The notes: generated by a model from the sequence alone, not told the origin. A stretch of 10,082 bases of DNA from Gammaproteobacteria bacterium (GCA_015231665.1 JADGBD010000045.1:1-10082), one strand, 5' to 3'. Counted from the first letter of the stretch, positions 1 to 6,326 are shown. Numbers and translations are program-made.

Positions 1-217
1 ACTGGAAACAGAGCTTCGCTTACGTCTGGAGCGCGAAGGCGGCTCTGTATCTGAGTTTGTCCGCCAGGCCATCCGCGAAAAGCTAGATCGCGATAATCGC
101 TCCGCTTATCAGATTGGAGAACCCCTGTTTGGCCGTTATTCCAGTGGCGAAACCGATCGTAGCCTACGCCACAAGGAACTGCTGAGGGAGAAGCTCGGTG
201 CGAAACATCGTCGTTGA
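1..217 (+). CDS. Ribbon-helix-helix (CopG/VapB-like) antitoxin, 5'-truncated by window edge
   Basis: This is the C-terminal part of a small protein. The reading frame runs from base 2 to a TGA at 215-217, and the start lies outside the window. The visible 71 residues begin with a charged helix and then SVSEFVRQAIREKL, the usual second-helix signature of ribbon-helix-helix DNA-binding antitoxins. A polar tail rich in Arg, Lys and Glu follows, as expected for a toxin-binding segment. The last 20 bases overlap the downstream PIN toxin gene, so the two are translationally coupled, which is typical of type II toxin-antitoxin pairs. By family knowledge, such proteins bind and neutralise the toxin and, with it, repress their own promoter; that promoter would lie left of the window. 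The RHH assignment rests on a short motif plus the gene pairing, so the precise subfamily is uncertain. Confidence 0.8.
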   Translation, partial: LETELRLRLEREGGSVSEFVRQAIREKLDRDNRSAYQIGEPLFGRYSSGETDRSLRHKELLREKLGAKHRR

Positions 218-608
218 TACTGGCCCCCTGATTGCTCTGTTTGACGGCTCTGATCAGTTTCATGAACAAGCCAAACACTTTTTGCAATCCAGTTCCGGCT
301 TGCTGCACAGCAATCTGGCGGTCATCACCGAGACAGTCTACATGCTGGACTTTTCCGCTCAGGCGCAAAGGGATTTTCTGACTTGGGCCGGGCAGGCCTT
401 GATCATTGACCGCGACACAGCCCATGACATTCCGCGCATTTTGCAGGTGTTGAGCAAATACGCCGATCTGCCTGCGGATTTCGCCGACGCCTCTCTGGTG
501 GCACTGTGCGAACGCCTGAATACCCAGTTGGTGGCCAGCGTTGACAAGGACTTCAGCATCTACCGCAGCAACAGCAAAAAGCCCTTTACCAATTTGTTTT
601 TCAGCTAA
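198..608 (+). CDS. vapC: PIN-domain ribonuclease toxin, VapC-like
   Basis: The product has 136 residues, about the normal VapC size. The PIN-domain acidic residues are all visible: D7 in VVDTGPLIAL, E45 in VITETVYML, D97 (with D94) in PADFADASLVAL, and D116 in LVASVDKDF. By family knowledge these bind Mg2+ or Mn2+ and cut RNA, often tRNA or rRNA, in the cytoplasm. The gene starts with GTG at 198, chosen because GAGGGAG at 184-190 is a strong ribosome binding site 7 bases upstream and because the MRNIVVD start aligns with the PIN fold. It overlaps the antitoxin gene by 20 bases. It ends 5 bases before the convergent urtB stop, with no room for a terminator. It looks more AT-rich than urtB, consistent with horizontal transfer. 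With an intact active site and a coupled antitoxin it is probably a working pair. VapC is a family-level name; the RNA target cannot be read from sequence. Confidence 0.88.
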   Translation: MRNIVVDTGPLIALFDGSDQFHEQAKHFLQSSSGLLHSNLAVITETVYMLDFSAQAQRDFLTWAGQALIIDRDTAHDIPRILQVLSKYADLPADFADASLVALCERLNTQLVASVDKDFSIYRSNSKKPFTNLFFS

Positions 609-613
609 ACAGA

Positions 614-2188
614 TCACGTCGCCGCCCTCCCCTTTTGCGGGAACAGGCCCCTGGGGCGCTTCTGGATGAAGAGGATGATGAACACCAGCACCAGTATCTT
701 CGCCAGCACGGCGCCGGACCAGGGTTCCAGCAGCTTGTTGGCCACCCCCAGGCTGAGGCCCGCCACCAGGGTGCCCCAGAGGTTGCCGACACCGCCAAAC
801 ACCACCACCATGAAGCTGTCGATGATGTAGCTCTGGCCCAGGTTGGGGCCGACGTTGGTCAGCTGGCTCAGGGCCACGCCGGCGATACCGGCGATACCGG
901 AACCCAGGCCAAAGGTCAGGGCATCCACCCACTCCGAGCGCACCCCCATGCTGCGAGCCATGGCGCGGTTCTGCGACACCGCACGCACCTGCAGGCCGAG
1001 GCGGCTGCGCTTGAGTATCCAGAACAGCAGGGCGAACACCAGCAGACAGAACAAGATGATGTACATGCGATTCAGGGTCAGGGATAGCACCTCGTTGACC
1101 TGCCAGGAGCCGGACATCCAGGCCGGCGTCTCGACACTGCGGTTCAGCGGCGAGAAGATCGAGCGCACCGCCTGTTGCAGGATGAGGCTGATGCCGAAGG
1201 TGGCCAGCAGGGTCTCCAGGGCACGGCCGTGCAGGTAGCGGATGACGCCGCGCTGGATCAGGATGCCGACCAGGCCGGAGACAATGAAGGCCGCCGGGAT
1301 GGCGATGAACAGGGAAATGCCGATGTGGTTGGGCAGAAGCAACTGCACCACATAGGTGGTATAGGCGCCGAGCATGATCAACTCGCCGTGGGCCATGTTG
1401 ATCACCCCCATGACGCCGAAGGTGATGGCCAGACCGATGGCCGCGAGCACCAGCACCGAGCCCAGAGACAGGCCGAAGAACAGGGTCTCCAGGGTCGCGT
1501 ACCAGTCCAGCCGAGCCTGGATCGACGCCAGTGCCCTGGCGGCAGCGGTCTGCACCGCCTCGGACTCGGCAGTCTGCTGCAGGCGCAGCAACTCGCCACG
1601 GATCTGCGCATTCAGGCTACCTTCCAGCTGGGCAATGGCCGCCAGAGTCTTGGCCTCATCGCCGGAACCCAGGTCGGCGATACTCAGGGCCAGGGCCATA
1701 ACCTCCAGCACCGACTCGTCACTCTCGCTCTGCTGGCGCTTGCGCAGGACCTCGATGGTCTCGGCATCCAGGCTACCCAGCAAGGCATTGACCGCCTGCA
1801 GCCGCTTGGCCGGATCGGCATGGGCCAGGTTCAACTCCGCCAGCGCGCTCTTGATCTGGCTGCGCATACGGTTGTTCAGATTGATCTTTTTCGCCTCGGA
1901 AGGCGCTATTTCGCCGAGTGCTTGGCCGCTCAGCACGGCGATGCTCTTGCCGTCCCGAGGGAAATAGATTTGCCGGTCGGAAGCCCGGTAGCGCAGCTCG
2001 CCCTGCAGCAGCGCCTGTAACAGGGGCCTGACCCGCTCATCACCCGTCACCATCAGCGCCGGCACGGCCTGTTCCTTGTCGGCGAACTTGCGCTCCAGCA
2101 ACAGCTCCAGCGCCTCGCCGAAGGCATCGGCCCAGCCCGCCAGGGGTAGGGTCAGCAGCATCAGCAGCAATAGGAATCGGGTCAGCAT
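614..2188 (-). CDS. urtB: Urea ABC transporter permease UrtB
   Basis: The 524-residue inner-membrane permease belongs to the branched-chain amino acid (LivH) type. It would pair with UrtC to form the channel for urea delivered by UrtA. Residues 1-22 are a signal peptide ending GWADA. Residues about 23-228 form an Ala/Leu-rich, mostly helical periplasmic region, the extension typical of proteobacterial UrtB and absent from LivH. From about residue 235 there are multiple membrane helices, with the LivH-type INMAHGELIMLGAY at 263-276 and the cytoplasmic loop AVSQNRAMARSMGV at 403-416 where the ATPases dock. The end RPRGLFPQKGR (511-521) matches the family, so the protein is full length. It follows urtA in the same direction but 271 bases away. 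The ATG at 2188 has no visible Shine-Dalgarno sequence: the leader just before it is AT-only and then enters an inverted-repeat element. No urtC follows within the window. The name is secure from the extension plus the neighbouring urtA. Confidence 0.93.
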   Translation of the reverse strand: MLTRFLLLLMLLTLPLAGWADAFGEALELLLERKFADKEQAVPALMVTGDERVRPLLQALLQGELRYRASDRQIYFPRDGKSIAVLSGQALGEIAPSEAKKINLNNRMRSQIKSALAELNLAHADPAKRLQAVNALLGSLDAETIEVLRKRQQSESDESVLEVMALALSIADLGSGDEAKTLAAIAQLEGSLNAQIRGELLRLQQTAESEAVQTAAARALASIQARLDWYATLETLFFGLSLGSVLVLAAIGLAITFGVMGVINMAHGELIMLGAYTTYVVQLLLPNHIGISLFIAIPAAFIVSGLVGILIQRGVIRYLHGRALETLLATFGISLILQQAVRSIFSPLNRSVETPAWMSGSWQVNEVLSLTLNRMYIILFCLLVFALLFWILKRSRLGLQVRAVSQNRAMARSMGVRSEWVDALTFGLGSGIAGIAGVALSQLTNVGPNLGQSYIIDSFMVVVFGGVGNLWGTLVAGLSLGVANKLLEPWSGAVLAKILVLVFIILFIQKRPRGLFPQKGRAAT

Positions 2189-2199
2189 GGTTTTTTATT

Positions 2200-2405
2200 A
2201 AGTCCGCAAATGAACGCGAATGGACGCAAATAACAACCGAACAAGGGTTTTTGATGTAACAAACCGCAGATGATGCGGGTGCATACCGGTTGAATTATTC
2301 TCCCTTTCCACCTCAGAACCCGGGAACGAGCCAACCCTGATCGCCCCGCAAAGCCCACAAATATCCTGAATTCATTCGCGTTGATTCGCGTTCATTTGCG
2401 GACTT
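2200..2405. repeat. MITE-like or REP-like element with 32-base inverted-repeat ends
   Basis: The two ends, 2200-2231 and the reverse complement of 2374-2405, match at 29 of 32 bases and begin AAGTCCGCAAATGAACGCG. Each arm is built of three 10-base units: cgcaaatgaa, cgcgaatgga, cgcaaataac on the left, and ttcattcgcg, ttgattcgcg, ttcatttgcg on the right. The 142-base core between them has no open reading frame. The size, the terminal inversion and the non-coding core resemble a miniature inverted-repeat element. I recall similar CGCGAATNNA repeats scattered in proteobacterial intergenic DNA, but cannot check this. No target-site duplication is evident next to the arms. Confidence 0.65.
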
Positions 2406-2424
2406 TTTCCAATCTGCCCAAGCC

Positions 2425-2440
2425 CCCTCCCGCAGGAGGG
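2425..2440 (-). other. GC-rich hairpin downstream of urtA
   Basis: CCCTCC (2425-2430) pairs with GGAGGG (2435-2440) around the loop CGCA. Flanking gcc and ggggc could extend the stem with a bulge. It lies about 20 bases past the urtA stop. On the minus strand no T-run follows, so it is not a standard intrinsic terminator. It may protect the 3' end of an abundant urtA transcript, as hairpins after binding-protein genes often do. That role is inferred. Confidence 0.45.
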
Positions 2441-2459
2441 AGCGAGGGGCATGAAGAAC

Positions 2460-3752
2460 TTAGTAGTTCTGGCCGGAGCAGGTCTTGGTGACGGTGTTGT
2501 AGTTACCGCACTTCAGCTCGACCCAATCGGCTTCGATGTCCTTGGAACCTTCGAGGAAGTCTGACCAGGCATCGCCAGGCAAAAGGCCTTCGGTCTCCCA
2601 GACCACCGAGAACTGACCGTCGCCCTGAATCTCACCGATAAGCACCGGCTTGGTGATGTGGTGGTTGGGCAGCATCTTGGAGGTGCCGCCAGTCAGGTTG
2701 GGTACCTCGACGCCGATGATGGCCGCGGCCACCTTGTCGGGATCGGTACTACCGGCCTTCTCCACCGCCTTCACCCACATGTTGAAGCCAACGTAATGGG
2801 CCTCCATGGGATCGTTGGTGACGCGCTTTTCATCCTTGATGAAGCTGTGCCAAGCCTTGATGAATTCGGCATTCTCCGGTGCATCCACGCTCATGAAGTA
2901 GTTCCAGGCGGCCAGATGACCGACCAGCGGCTTGGTGTCGATACCGGAGAGTTCCTCTTCACCCACCGAGAAGGCCACCACCGGGATGTCCTGGGCCGAG
3001 ATGCCCTGGTTGCCCAGTTCCTTGTAGAAAGGCACGTTGGCATCGCCGTTAATGGTGGAGACCACGGCGGTCTTCTTGCCGGCGGAGCCGAACTTCTTGA
3101 TCTCGGCGACGATCGACTGCCAGTCGGAGTGACCGAAGGGCGTGTAGTTGATCATGATGTCTTCCTCAGCCACGCCCTTGGCCTTGAGGTATGACTCCAG
3201 AATCTTGTTTGTGGTGCGCGGGTAGACATAGTCAGTACCGGCCAGCACCCAGCGCTTCACGCCGATGTCGTTCATCAGGTAATCCACCGCGGGAATCGCT
3301 TGCTGGTTAGGCGCGGCGCCGGTATAGAAGACGTTTTTCGACGACTCTTCACCCTCGTACTGCACCGGGTAGAACAGCAGACCATTGAGCTCTTCGAACA
3401 CCGGCAGCACCGACTTGCGCGACACCGAGGTCCAGCAACCGAAGGTGGCGTCCACCTTGTCCTTGGTCAGCAGCTCGCGCGCCTTCTCGGCGAACAGTGG
3501 CCAGTTGGACGCAGGGTCCACCACCACAGGTTCCAGTTGCTTGCCGAGCAGACCACCCTTCTTGTTCTGCTCCTCGATGAGCATCAGCATGGTGTCTTTC
3601 AGCGTGGTCTCGCTGATGGCCATGGTGCCAGACAGGGAATGGAGGATACCGACCTTGATCGTATCGGCGGCGCTGGCCAGGCTGGACAGACCCAGACCAG
3701 CGGCAACAGCGCTGGCCAGGGTGAAGCGTTTAACGGCAGTTGTTAGTCGCAT
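2460..3752 (-). CDS. urtA: Urea ABC transporter substrate-binding protein UrtA
   Basis: This periplasmic binding protein captures urea and delivers it to the UrtBC channel. It has 430 residues from the chosen start, the usual size. Residues 1-28 are a signal peptide (MRLTTAVKRF, hydrophobic core, ASA then ADTIKVGIL). There is no lipobox cysteine, so it should be free in the periplasm. The type I binding fold starts KVGILHSLSGTMA, and family motifs GCWTSVSRKSV (105-115) and LFYPVQYEG (127-134) line the ligand cleft. Two cysteines near the end (CGNYNTVTKTC) could form a disulphide. An in-frame ATG at 3806 would add 18 residues. I prefer 3752 because it puts the signal peptide at the N-terminus and has CTGGAG about 10 bases upstream. 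The gene is divergent from glgC and upstream of urtB. A sigma-54 promoter candidate and NtrC-like sites lie upstream, fitting nitrogen control. A short-chain amide binder (FmdD type) is the main alternative; urtB beside it favours urea. Confidence 0.93.
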   Translation of the reverse strand: MRLTTAVKRFTLASAVAAGLGLSSLASAADTIKVGILHSLSGTMAISETTLKDTMLMLIEEQNKKGGLLGKQLEPVVVDPASNWPLFAEKARELLTKDKVDATFGCWTSVSRKSVLPVFEELNGLLFYPVQYEGEESSKNVFYTGAAPNQQAIPAVDYLMNDIGVKRWVLAGTDYVYPRTTNKILESYLKAKGVAEEDIMINYTPFGHSDWQSIVAEIKKFGSAGKKTAVVSTINGDANVPFYKELGNQGISAQDIPVVAFSVGEEELSGIDTKPLVGHLAAWNYFMSVDAPENAEFIKAWHSFIKDEKRVTNDPMEAHYVGFNMWVKAVEKAGSTDPDKVAAAIIGVEVPNLTGGTSKMLPNHHITKPVLIGEIQGDGQFSVVWETEGLLPGDAWSDFLEGSKDIEADWVELKCGNYNTVTKTCSGQNY

Positions 3753-3810
3753 GGTGCATTTTCTCCAGGAAAAAGTACGAGCCCCAGCAGCAGGACCCTG
3801 GCGCACCAGC

Positions 3811-3825
3811 GCAATTGCTATGCCA
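3811..3825 (-). promoter_or_regulatory. Candidate sigma-54 (-24/-12) promoter of urtA
   Basis: On the minus strand the sequence TGGCATAGCAATTGC fits the RpoN consensus TGGCACG-N4-TTGC at 9 of 11 positions. The two near-invariant elements, GG and GC, are separated by exactly 10 bases. It predicts a start of transcription near 3799, giving a 47-base leader before the urtA ATG at 3752. A perfect TATAAT (3825-3830, -) overlaps its edge, but I found no good -35 box at a normal distance, so a sigma-70 promoter is a weaker alternative. Confidence 0.65.
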
Positions 3826-3934
3826 TTATATTAAGTTAGTTTTATTACAATAGGTTGAGAGATATTCATGAGGCGGAACCACAGGAAAATTCAGCCCAAA
3901 ACGCACCATTTCACAGCAGCCCGACCCGGAAGCT

Positions 3935-3949
3935 GCACCAGTCTTGTGC
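3935..3949. promoter_or_regulatory. Candidate NtrC binding site
   Basis: GCACCAGTCTTGTGC differs by one base from the NtrC (GlnG) dyad GCACCA-N3-TGGTGC. Its centre is about 143 bases upstream of the predicted sigma-54 start of urtA, a normal enhancer distance. A second perfect half-site, GCACCA at 3903-3908, lies 32 bases closer to the promoter (centre about -111), so the two are on the same helical face. The second site's other arm is degenerate. Confidence 0.5.
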
Positions 3950-3998
3950 GCGACTCTGGCGGCCGTTTTGAACGCAGAACAGGCCAATGCAGATCGCT

Positions 3999-4031
3999 TT
4001 GACCTTCACGAAGTCTTGGTGGGAATATAGT
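3999..4031 (+). promoter_or_regulatory. Weak sigma-70-like promoter candidate for glgC
   Basis: TTGACC (3999-4004) resembles a -35 box and TATAGT (4026-4031) a -10 box, but the 21-base gap is too long. An alternative -35, TTCACG (4005-4010), gives a 15-base gap. Either would start transcription shortly before the glgC ribosome binding site AGGGA at 4049-4053. It is reported only as the best local candidate. Confidence 0.25.
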
Positions 4032-4061
4032 CGGCAGACTAGCCACTCAGGGATCATCCCC

Positions 4062-5282
4062 ATGCCTGCCAGCACACTTTCTGTCATCCTCGCCGGGGGC
4101 CATGGCTCCCGTCTCAAGCCCCTGACCCTGGACCGGGCCAAGCCTGCGGTGCCCTTTGGTGGCAAGTACCGCATCATCGACTTCACCCTGGCCAACTGCC
4201 TGCATTCCGGCCTGCGCCGCGTGCTGGTGCTGACCCAATACAAATCCCACTCGCTGCAGAAACACCTGCGCGATGGCTGGTCCTTGCTCAATCCGGAATT
4301 GGGCGAATACATCACCGCCGTTCCGCCGCAGATGCGCACTGGCGATAGCTGGTATCAGGGCACCGCCGATGCGGTCTATCAGAACCTCTACATGATCAAA
4401 CGCAGCGGCGCCGAGCGGGTGCTCATCCTCTCTGGCGACCACATCTACCGGATGGATTATGCCTCCCTGCTGCAGCAGCATAAGGAACAGCAGGCCGATA
4501 TGAGCATCGCCTGCATGGAGGTGCCACTGGCCCAGGCCAGCCAATTCGGCATCCTCGGGGTGGACGAGAAGGACCGCATCAACGCATTTGCCGAAAAGCC
4601 TGAGCAACCTCAGCCGATTCCCGGCCATGGGAGCCACGCCCTCGCTTCCATGGGCATCTACCTGTTCAAAACCGATCTGCTGATCGACATCCTCGAACAA
4701 GACCGCCAAAATCCTGACTCCAGCCATGACTTCGGCATGGATCTGATCCCACAACTGATCCAATCCGCCAAGGTCATGGCCTACCGATTCGGCGGCCCCA
4801 AGGGTCGCGTCAGCCCGGATCGCTACTGGCGTGATGTGGGCACCCTCGACAGCTATTACGAGGCCAACATGGACCTGCTCAATCCGGTGCCGGCCCTGGA
4901 TCTCTACCAGCCCGACTGGCCCATTCGCACCTATCAGGCCCAGTATCCGCCCGCCCGCACCGTACCCGGCAGCCTCGGGGATGAGGGCATGTTCCTCAAC
5001 TCAATCATCGCCGGCGGGGTGCTCATCATCGGCGGCAGTGTCGAGCATTCGATTCTCTTTCCCCGGGTCAAGATCAACGAAGGGGCCTACGTCCACAACG
5101 CCATCCTGTTCAACGGCGTGGAGGTGGGCGAAGGGGCGCGTCTGAATCGCTGTATCGTCGACAAGGGCGTGAAGATTCCCGCTGGCGAACAAATTGGCTT
5201 TGATCGCCAGCGGGATGCGGAGCGTTTTACCCTGAGTGAAAAGGGCGTGGTGGTTGTGCCCAAGGGCTATGTGTTTGACTGA
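4062..5282 (+). CDS. glgC: Glucose-1-phosphate adenylyltransferase (ADP-glucose pyrophosphorylase)
   Basis: GlgC makes ADP-glucose and pyrophosphate from ATP and glucose-1-phosphate, the committed step of glycogen synthesis in the cytoplasm. The 406-residue product contains an N-terminal nucleotidyltransferase domain with SVILAGGHGSRLKPL (7-21), RAKPAVPFGGK (25-35), GTADAVYQN (100-108), LSGDHIYRMDY with the catalytic-type Asp126, and FAEKP with Lys179, equivalent to the glucose-1-phosphate-binding Lys195 of E. coli. Lys27 corresponds to E. coli Lys39 at the fructose-1,6-bisphosphate activator site. YWRDVGTLDSYYEANMDLL and PIRTY lead into a C-terminal left-handed beta-helix. The start at 4062 is chosen over the in-frame ATG at 3987 because AGGGA lies 8 bases upstream and because the extra residues have no family match. 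No other glycogen gene (glgA, glgB, glgP) is in the window. The gene ends 17 bases from a convergent gene, with no terminator seen. Confidence 0.96.
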   Translation: MPASTLSVILAGGHGSRLKPLTLDRAKPAVPFGGKYRIIDFTLANCLHSGLRRVLVLTQYKSHSLQKHLRDGWSLLNPELGEYITAVPPQMRTGDSWYQGTADAVYQNLYMIKRSGAERVLILSGDHIYRMDYASLLQQHKEQQADMSIACMEVPLAQASQFGILGVDEKDRINAFAEKPEQPQPIPGHGSHALASMGIYLFKTDLLIDILEQDRQNPDSSHDFGMDLIPQLIQSAKVMAYRFGGPKGRVSPDRYWRDVGTLDSYYEANMDLLNPVPALDLYQPDWPIRTYQAQYPPARTVPGSLGDEGMFLNSIIAGGVLIIGGSVEHSILFPRVKINEGAYVHNAILFNGVEVGEGARLNRCIVDKGVKIPAGEQIGFDRQRDAERFTLSEKGVVVVPKGYVFD

Positions 5283-5299
5283 CCCAACAGATCAACAAC

Positions 5300-6067
5300 T
5301 TACGCCTGCAGCTTGACCAATCTCAGGCAGTTGGAATAGTCGTCGTAATCATCGTCATGAACATTGGAGGTGGGCTGAATGGGCACGCCATCCAATCGAT
5401 GCCAGCCATAAATAGTCACCCGACCCTGCCGCTGTGGCCGGATAATGTCTTTCTTGTGGCCTGCCACCAGGTCATAGGAACGGTTGTTGATCTGTCTCTC
5501 AATCAATGAGTTGTGCTTGAGGTAATACACCGGCTGGGTCATCAGCGGACCGGCCTGCAAGGGAATGGGCTTGAGCTTGAGATCCGCGTGCCGCCAGATG
5601 GCGTCCACCATCTCCTGGGTAGGCAGAACCGCGCCATGCTGACGCGCCACCCGCTGGGCTTCCTTCAATGACAGGGGCTTTCTGACCCCACCGACCTTGT
5701 AGTAATCGCTGGAAACGTAGATGTACTTGTCTTTGAATGGAATCTTTACGTACTTGATGCCATTGGAAACAATGGTTTCCTTGGCAGGCTTGCGCGATTT
5801 GATTACCGTCTTGGGTGCGGGTTTTTCGACCTTGACGTAATCCCCATCGGCATATTCGGTTTCACGCCAGACAATGAGCTTTTCAGGCTCCATGGGCAGG
5901 TCGTAATCCTGCTTGGCCGGCATGGGAGCCAGCTTAGGTACTGGCAGGGCCTGTGCCTGAGGCTGCTCTTGCGGGGTAGCAGTCGGCGTGGAATCCTGAA
6001 ACTGAATAAACAGGTTGACGAGGGTGACAACCAGAAGAATAACGAATGAAACTAAATATTTAGCCAT
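5300..6067 (-). CDS. Unknown membrane-anchored protein with conserved C-terminal domain
   Basis: I cannot assign a function. The 255-residue product starts with a membrane helix (about 4-22: LVSFVILLVVTLVNLFIQF), with Lys3 before it. A Pro/Gln/Ala-rich linker (24-52) follows, then a folded domain from about residue 100 to the end, presumably in the periplasm. The C-terminal part has strongly patterned blocks: GAVLPTQEMVDAIW (145-158), LKLKPIPL (163-170), AGHKKDI (202-208), VTIYGWHRLDGVPIQP (217-232) and DYSNCLRLV (243-251). I recall an uncharacterised secreted bacterial family with a similar GHKKD...YGWH...G.PIQP...DYS..RLV pattern, which could be enzymatic, but I could not check this. AGGG lies about 6 bases before the ATG. 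A near-consensus sigma-54 promoter candidate sits 98 bases upstream of the gene as predicted transcript leader. It is convergent with glgC (17-base gap) and divergent from prfC; neither neighbour suggests a role. Confidence 0.85.
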   Translation of the reverse strand: MAKYLVSFVILLVVTLVNLFIQFQDSTPTATPQEQPQAQALPVPKLAPMPAKQDYDLPMEPEKLIVWRETEYADGDYVKVEKPAPKTVIKSRKPAKETIVSNGIKYVKIPFKDKYIYVSSDYYKVGGVRKPLSLKEAQRVARQHGAVLPTQEMVDAIWRHADLKLKPIPLQAGPLMTQPVYYLKHNSLIERQINNRSYDLVAGHKKDIIRPQRQGRVTIYGWHRLDGVPIQPTSNVHDDDYDDYSNCLRLVKLQA

Positions 6068-6175
6068 AAACTGCCCTACTAAATATCAGAAATAACAAGC
6101 GGCCAGAACAGAAACTTTCTTCCGATCTTGCCTAGCCTTTCCCGCGCCAGCAACGCCCGGAAACAAGCCTAAAAC

Positions 6176-6191
6176 AGCAATATCAGTGCCA
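6176..6191 (-). promoter_or_regulatory. Near-consensus sigma-54 promoter for the 5300-6067 gene
   Basis: On the minus strand TGGCACTGATATTGCT matches TGGCACG-N4-TTGCW except for one base, with the required GG-N10-GC spacing. Transcription would start near 6165 and give a leader of about 98 bases before the ATG at 6067. RpoN promoters need an upstream enhancer-binding protein; possible dyads upstream are at 6269-6280 (about -110) and 6298-6317 (about -142). Confidence 0.65.
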
Positions 6192-6204
6192 ACAATCACA
6201 AGTG

Positions 6205-6242
6205 CCTTGGTTTTTTCGCATCGGCCGGCACCGGAACCAAGG
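6205..6242. repeat. Inverted repeat, 8-base arms
   Basis: CCTTGGTT (6205-6212) and AACCAAGG (6235-6242) are perfect complements around a 22-base GC-rich spacer. With one bulged G the arms extend outward by two more pairs. No T-run follows on either strand, so a terminator is unlikely. It lies between the left-facing sigma-54 candidate and prfC and could be an operator. Confidence 0.4.
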
Positions 6243-6268
6243 GCAGCCAAGACTATCAGCTCCGCGCG

Positions 6269-6280
6269 ATTTTGCAAAAT
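6269..6280. promoter_or_regulatory. 12-base perfect palindrome
   Basis: ATTTTGCAAAAT is fully self-complementary. Its centre is about 110 bases upstream of the predicted sigma-54 start at 6165, a suitable place for an activator site. No known regulator is assigned. AT-rich palindromes of this size can arise by chance. Confidence 0.3.
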
Positions 6281-6297
6281 TCTTGTTGGCTTAAGGC

Positions 6298-6317
6298 ATT
6301 GAGTCAGCGAGCTCAAT
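6298..6317. repeat. Inverted repeat ATTGAG-N8-CTCAAT
   Basis: Perfect 6-base arms surround 8 bases. The centre lies about 142 bases upstream of the predicted sigma-54 start at 6165 and 65 bases upstream of the prfC ATG. It could be an operator for either gene. Support is limited to symmetry and location. Confidence 0.28.
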
Positions 6318-6326
6318 CGGCGAGAA

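Larger units (their letters stand above)
2189..2459. other. urtA-urtB intergenic region
   Basis: This 271-base gap between two genes of one operon holds no convincing reading frame. Most of it is an inverted-repeat element (2200-2405), followed on the urtA side by a GC-rich hairpin (2425-2440). I found no clear promoter for urtB and no hairpin followed by a T-run on the minus strand, so read-through from urtA is the simplest reading. A small stem, CCGCA/TGCGG with loop GATGA (2264-2278), lies inside the element. Confidence 0.7.
3753..4061. other. Divergent urtA/glgC control region
   Basis: This 309-base region separates two genes that are transcribed away from each other. It holds the urtA ribosome binding site, a sigma-54 promoter candidate (3811-3825, -), an NtrC-like dyad (3935-3949), a second NtrC-like half-site (3903-3908), and a weak sigma-70-like promoter candidate for glgC near 3999-4031. 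Two in-frame upstream starts, for urtA at 3806 and for glgC at 3987, fall inside it and are considered less likely than the starts used here. Confidence 0.7.

Noticed and set aside
198..608. vapBC as part of a larger integrated island
   Set aside because: No integrase, transposase or clear attachment repeat is visible in the window; the left boundary is outside it, so an island cannot be supported.
1175..2020. A 281-codon plus-strand frame inside urtB
   Set aside because: Gln/Gly/Asp-rich translation is the usual antisense image of a GC-rich gene; urtB on the other strand is certain.
2425..2440. Hairpin after urtA as a rho-independent terminator
   Set aside because: The minus-strand sequence after the stem has no T-run, and urtB downstream needs read-through unless it has its own promoter.
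3957..3971. TGGCGGCCGTTTTGA as a plus-strand sigma-54 promoter for glgC
   Set aside because: The near-invariant GC of the -12 element is GA and the TGGCAC block is poorly matched, so it is not reported as a promoter.
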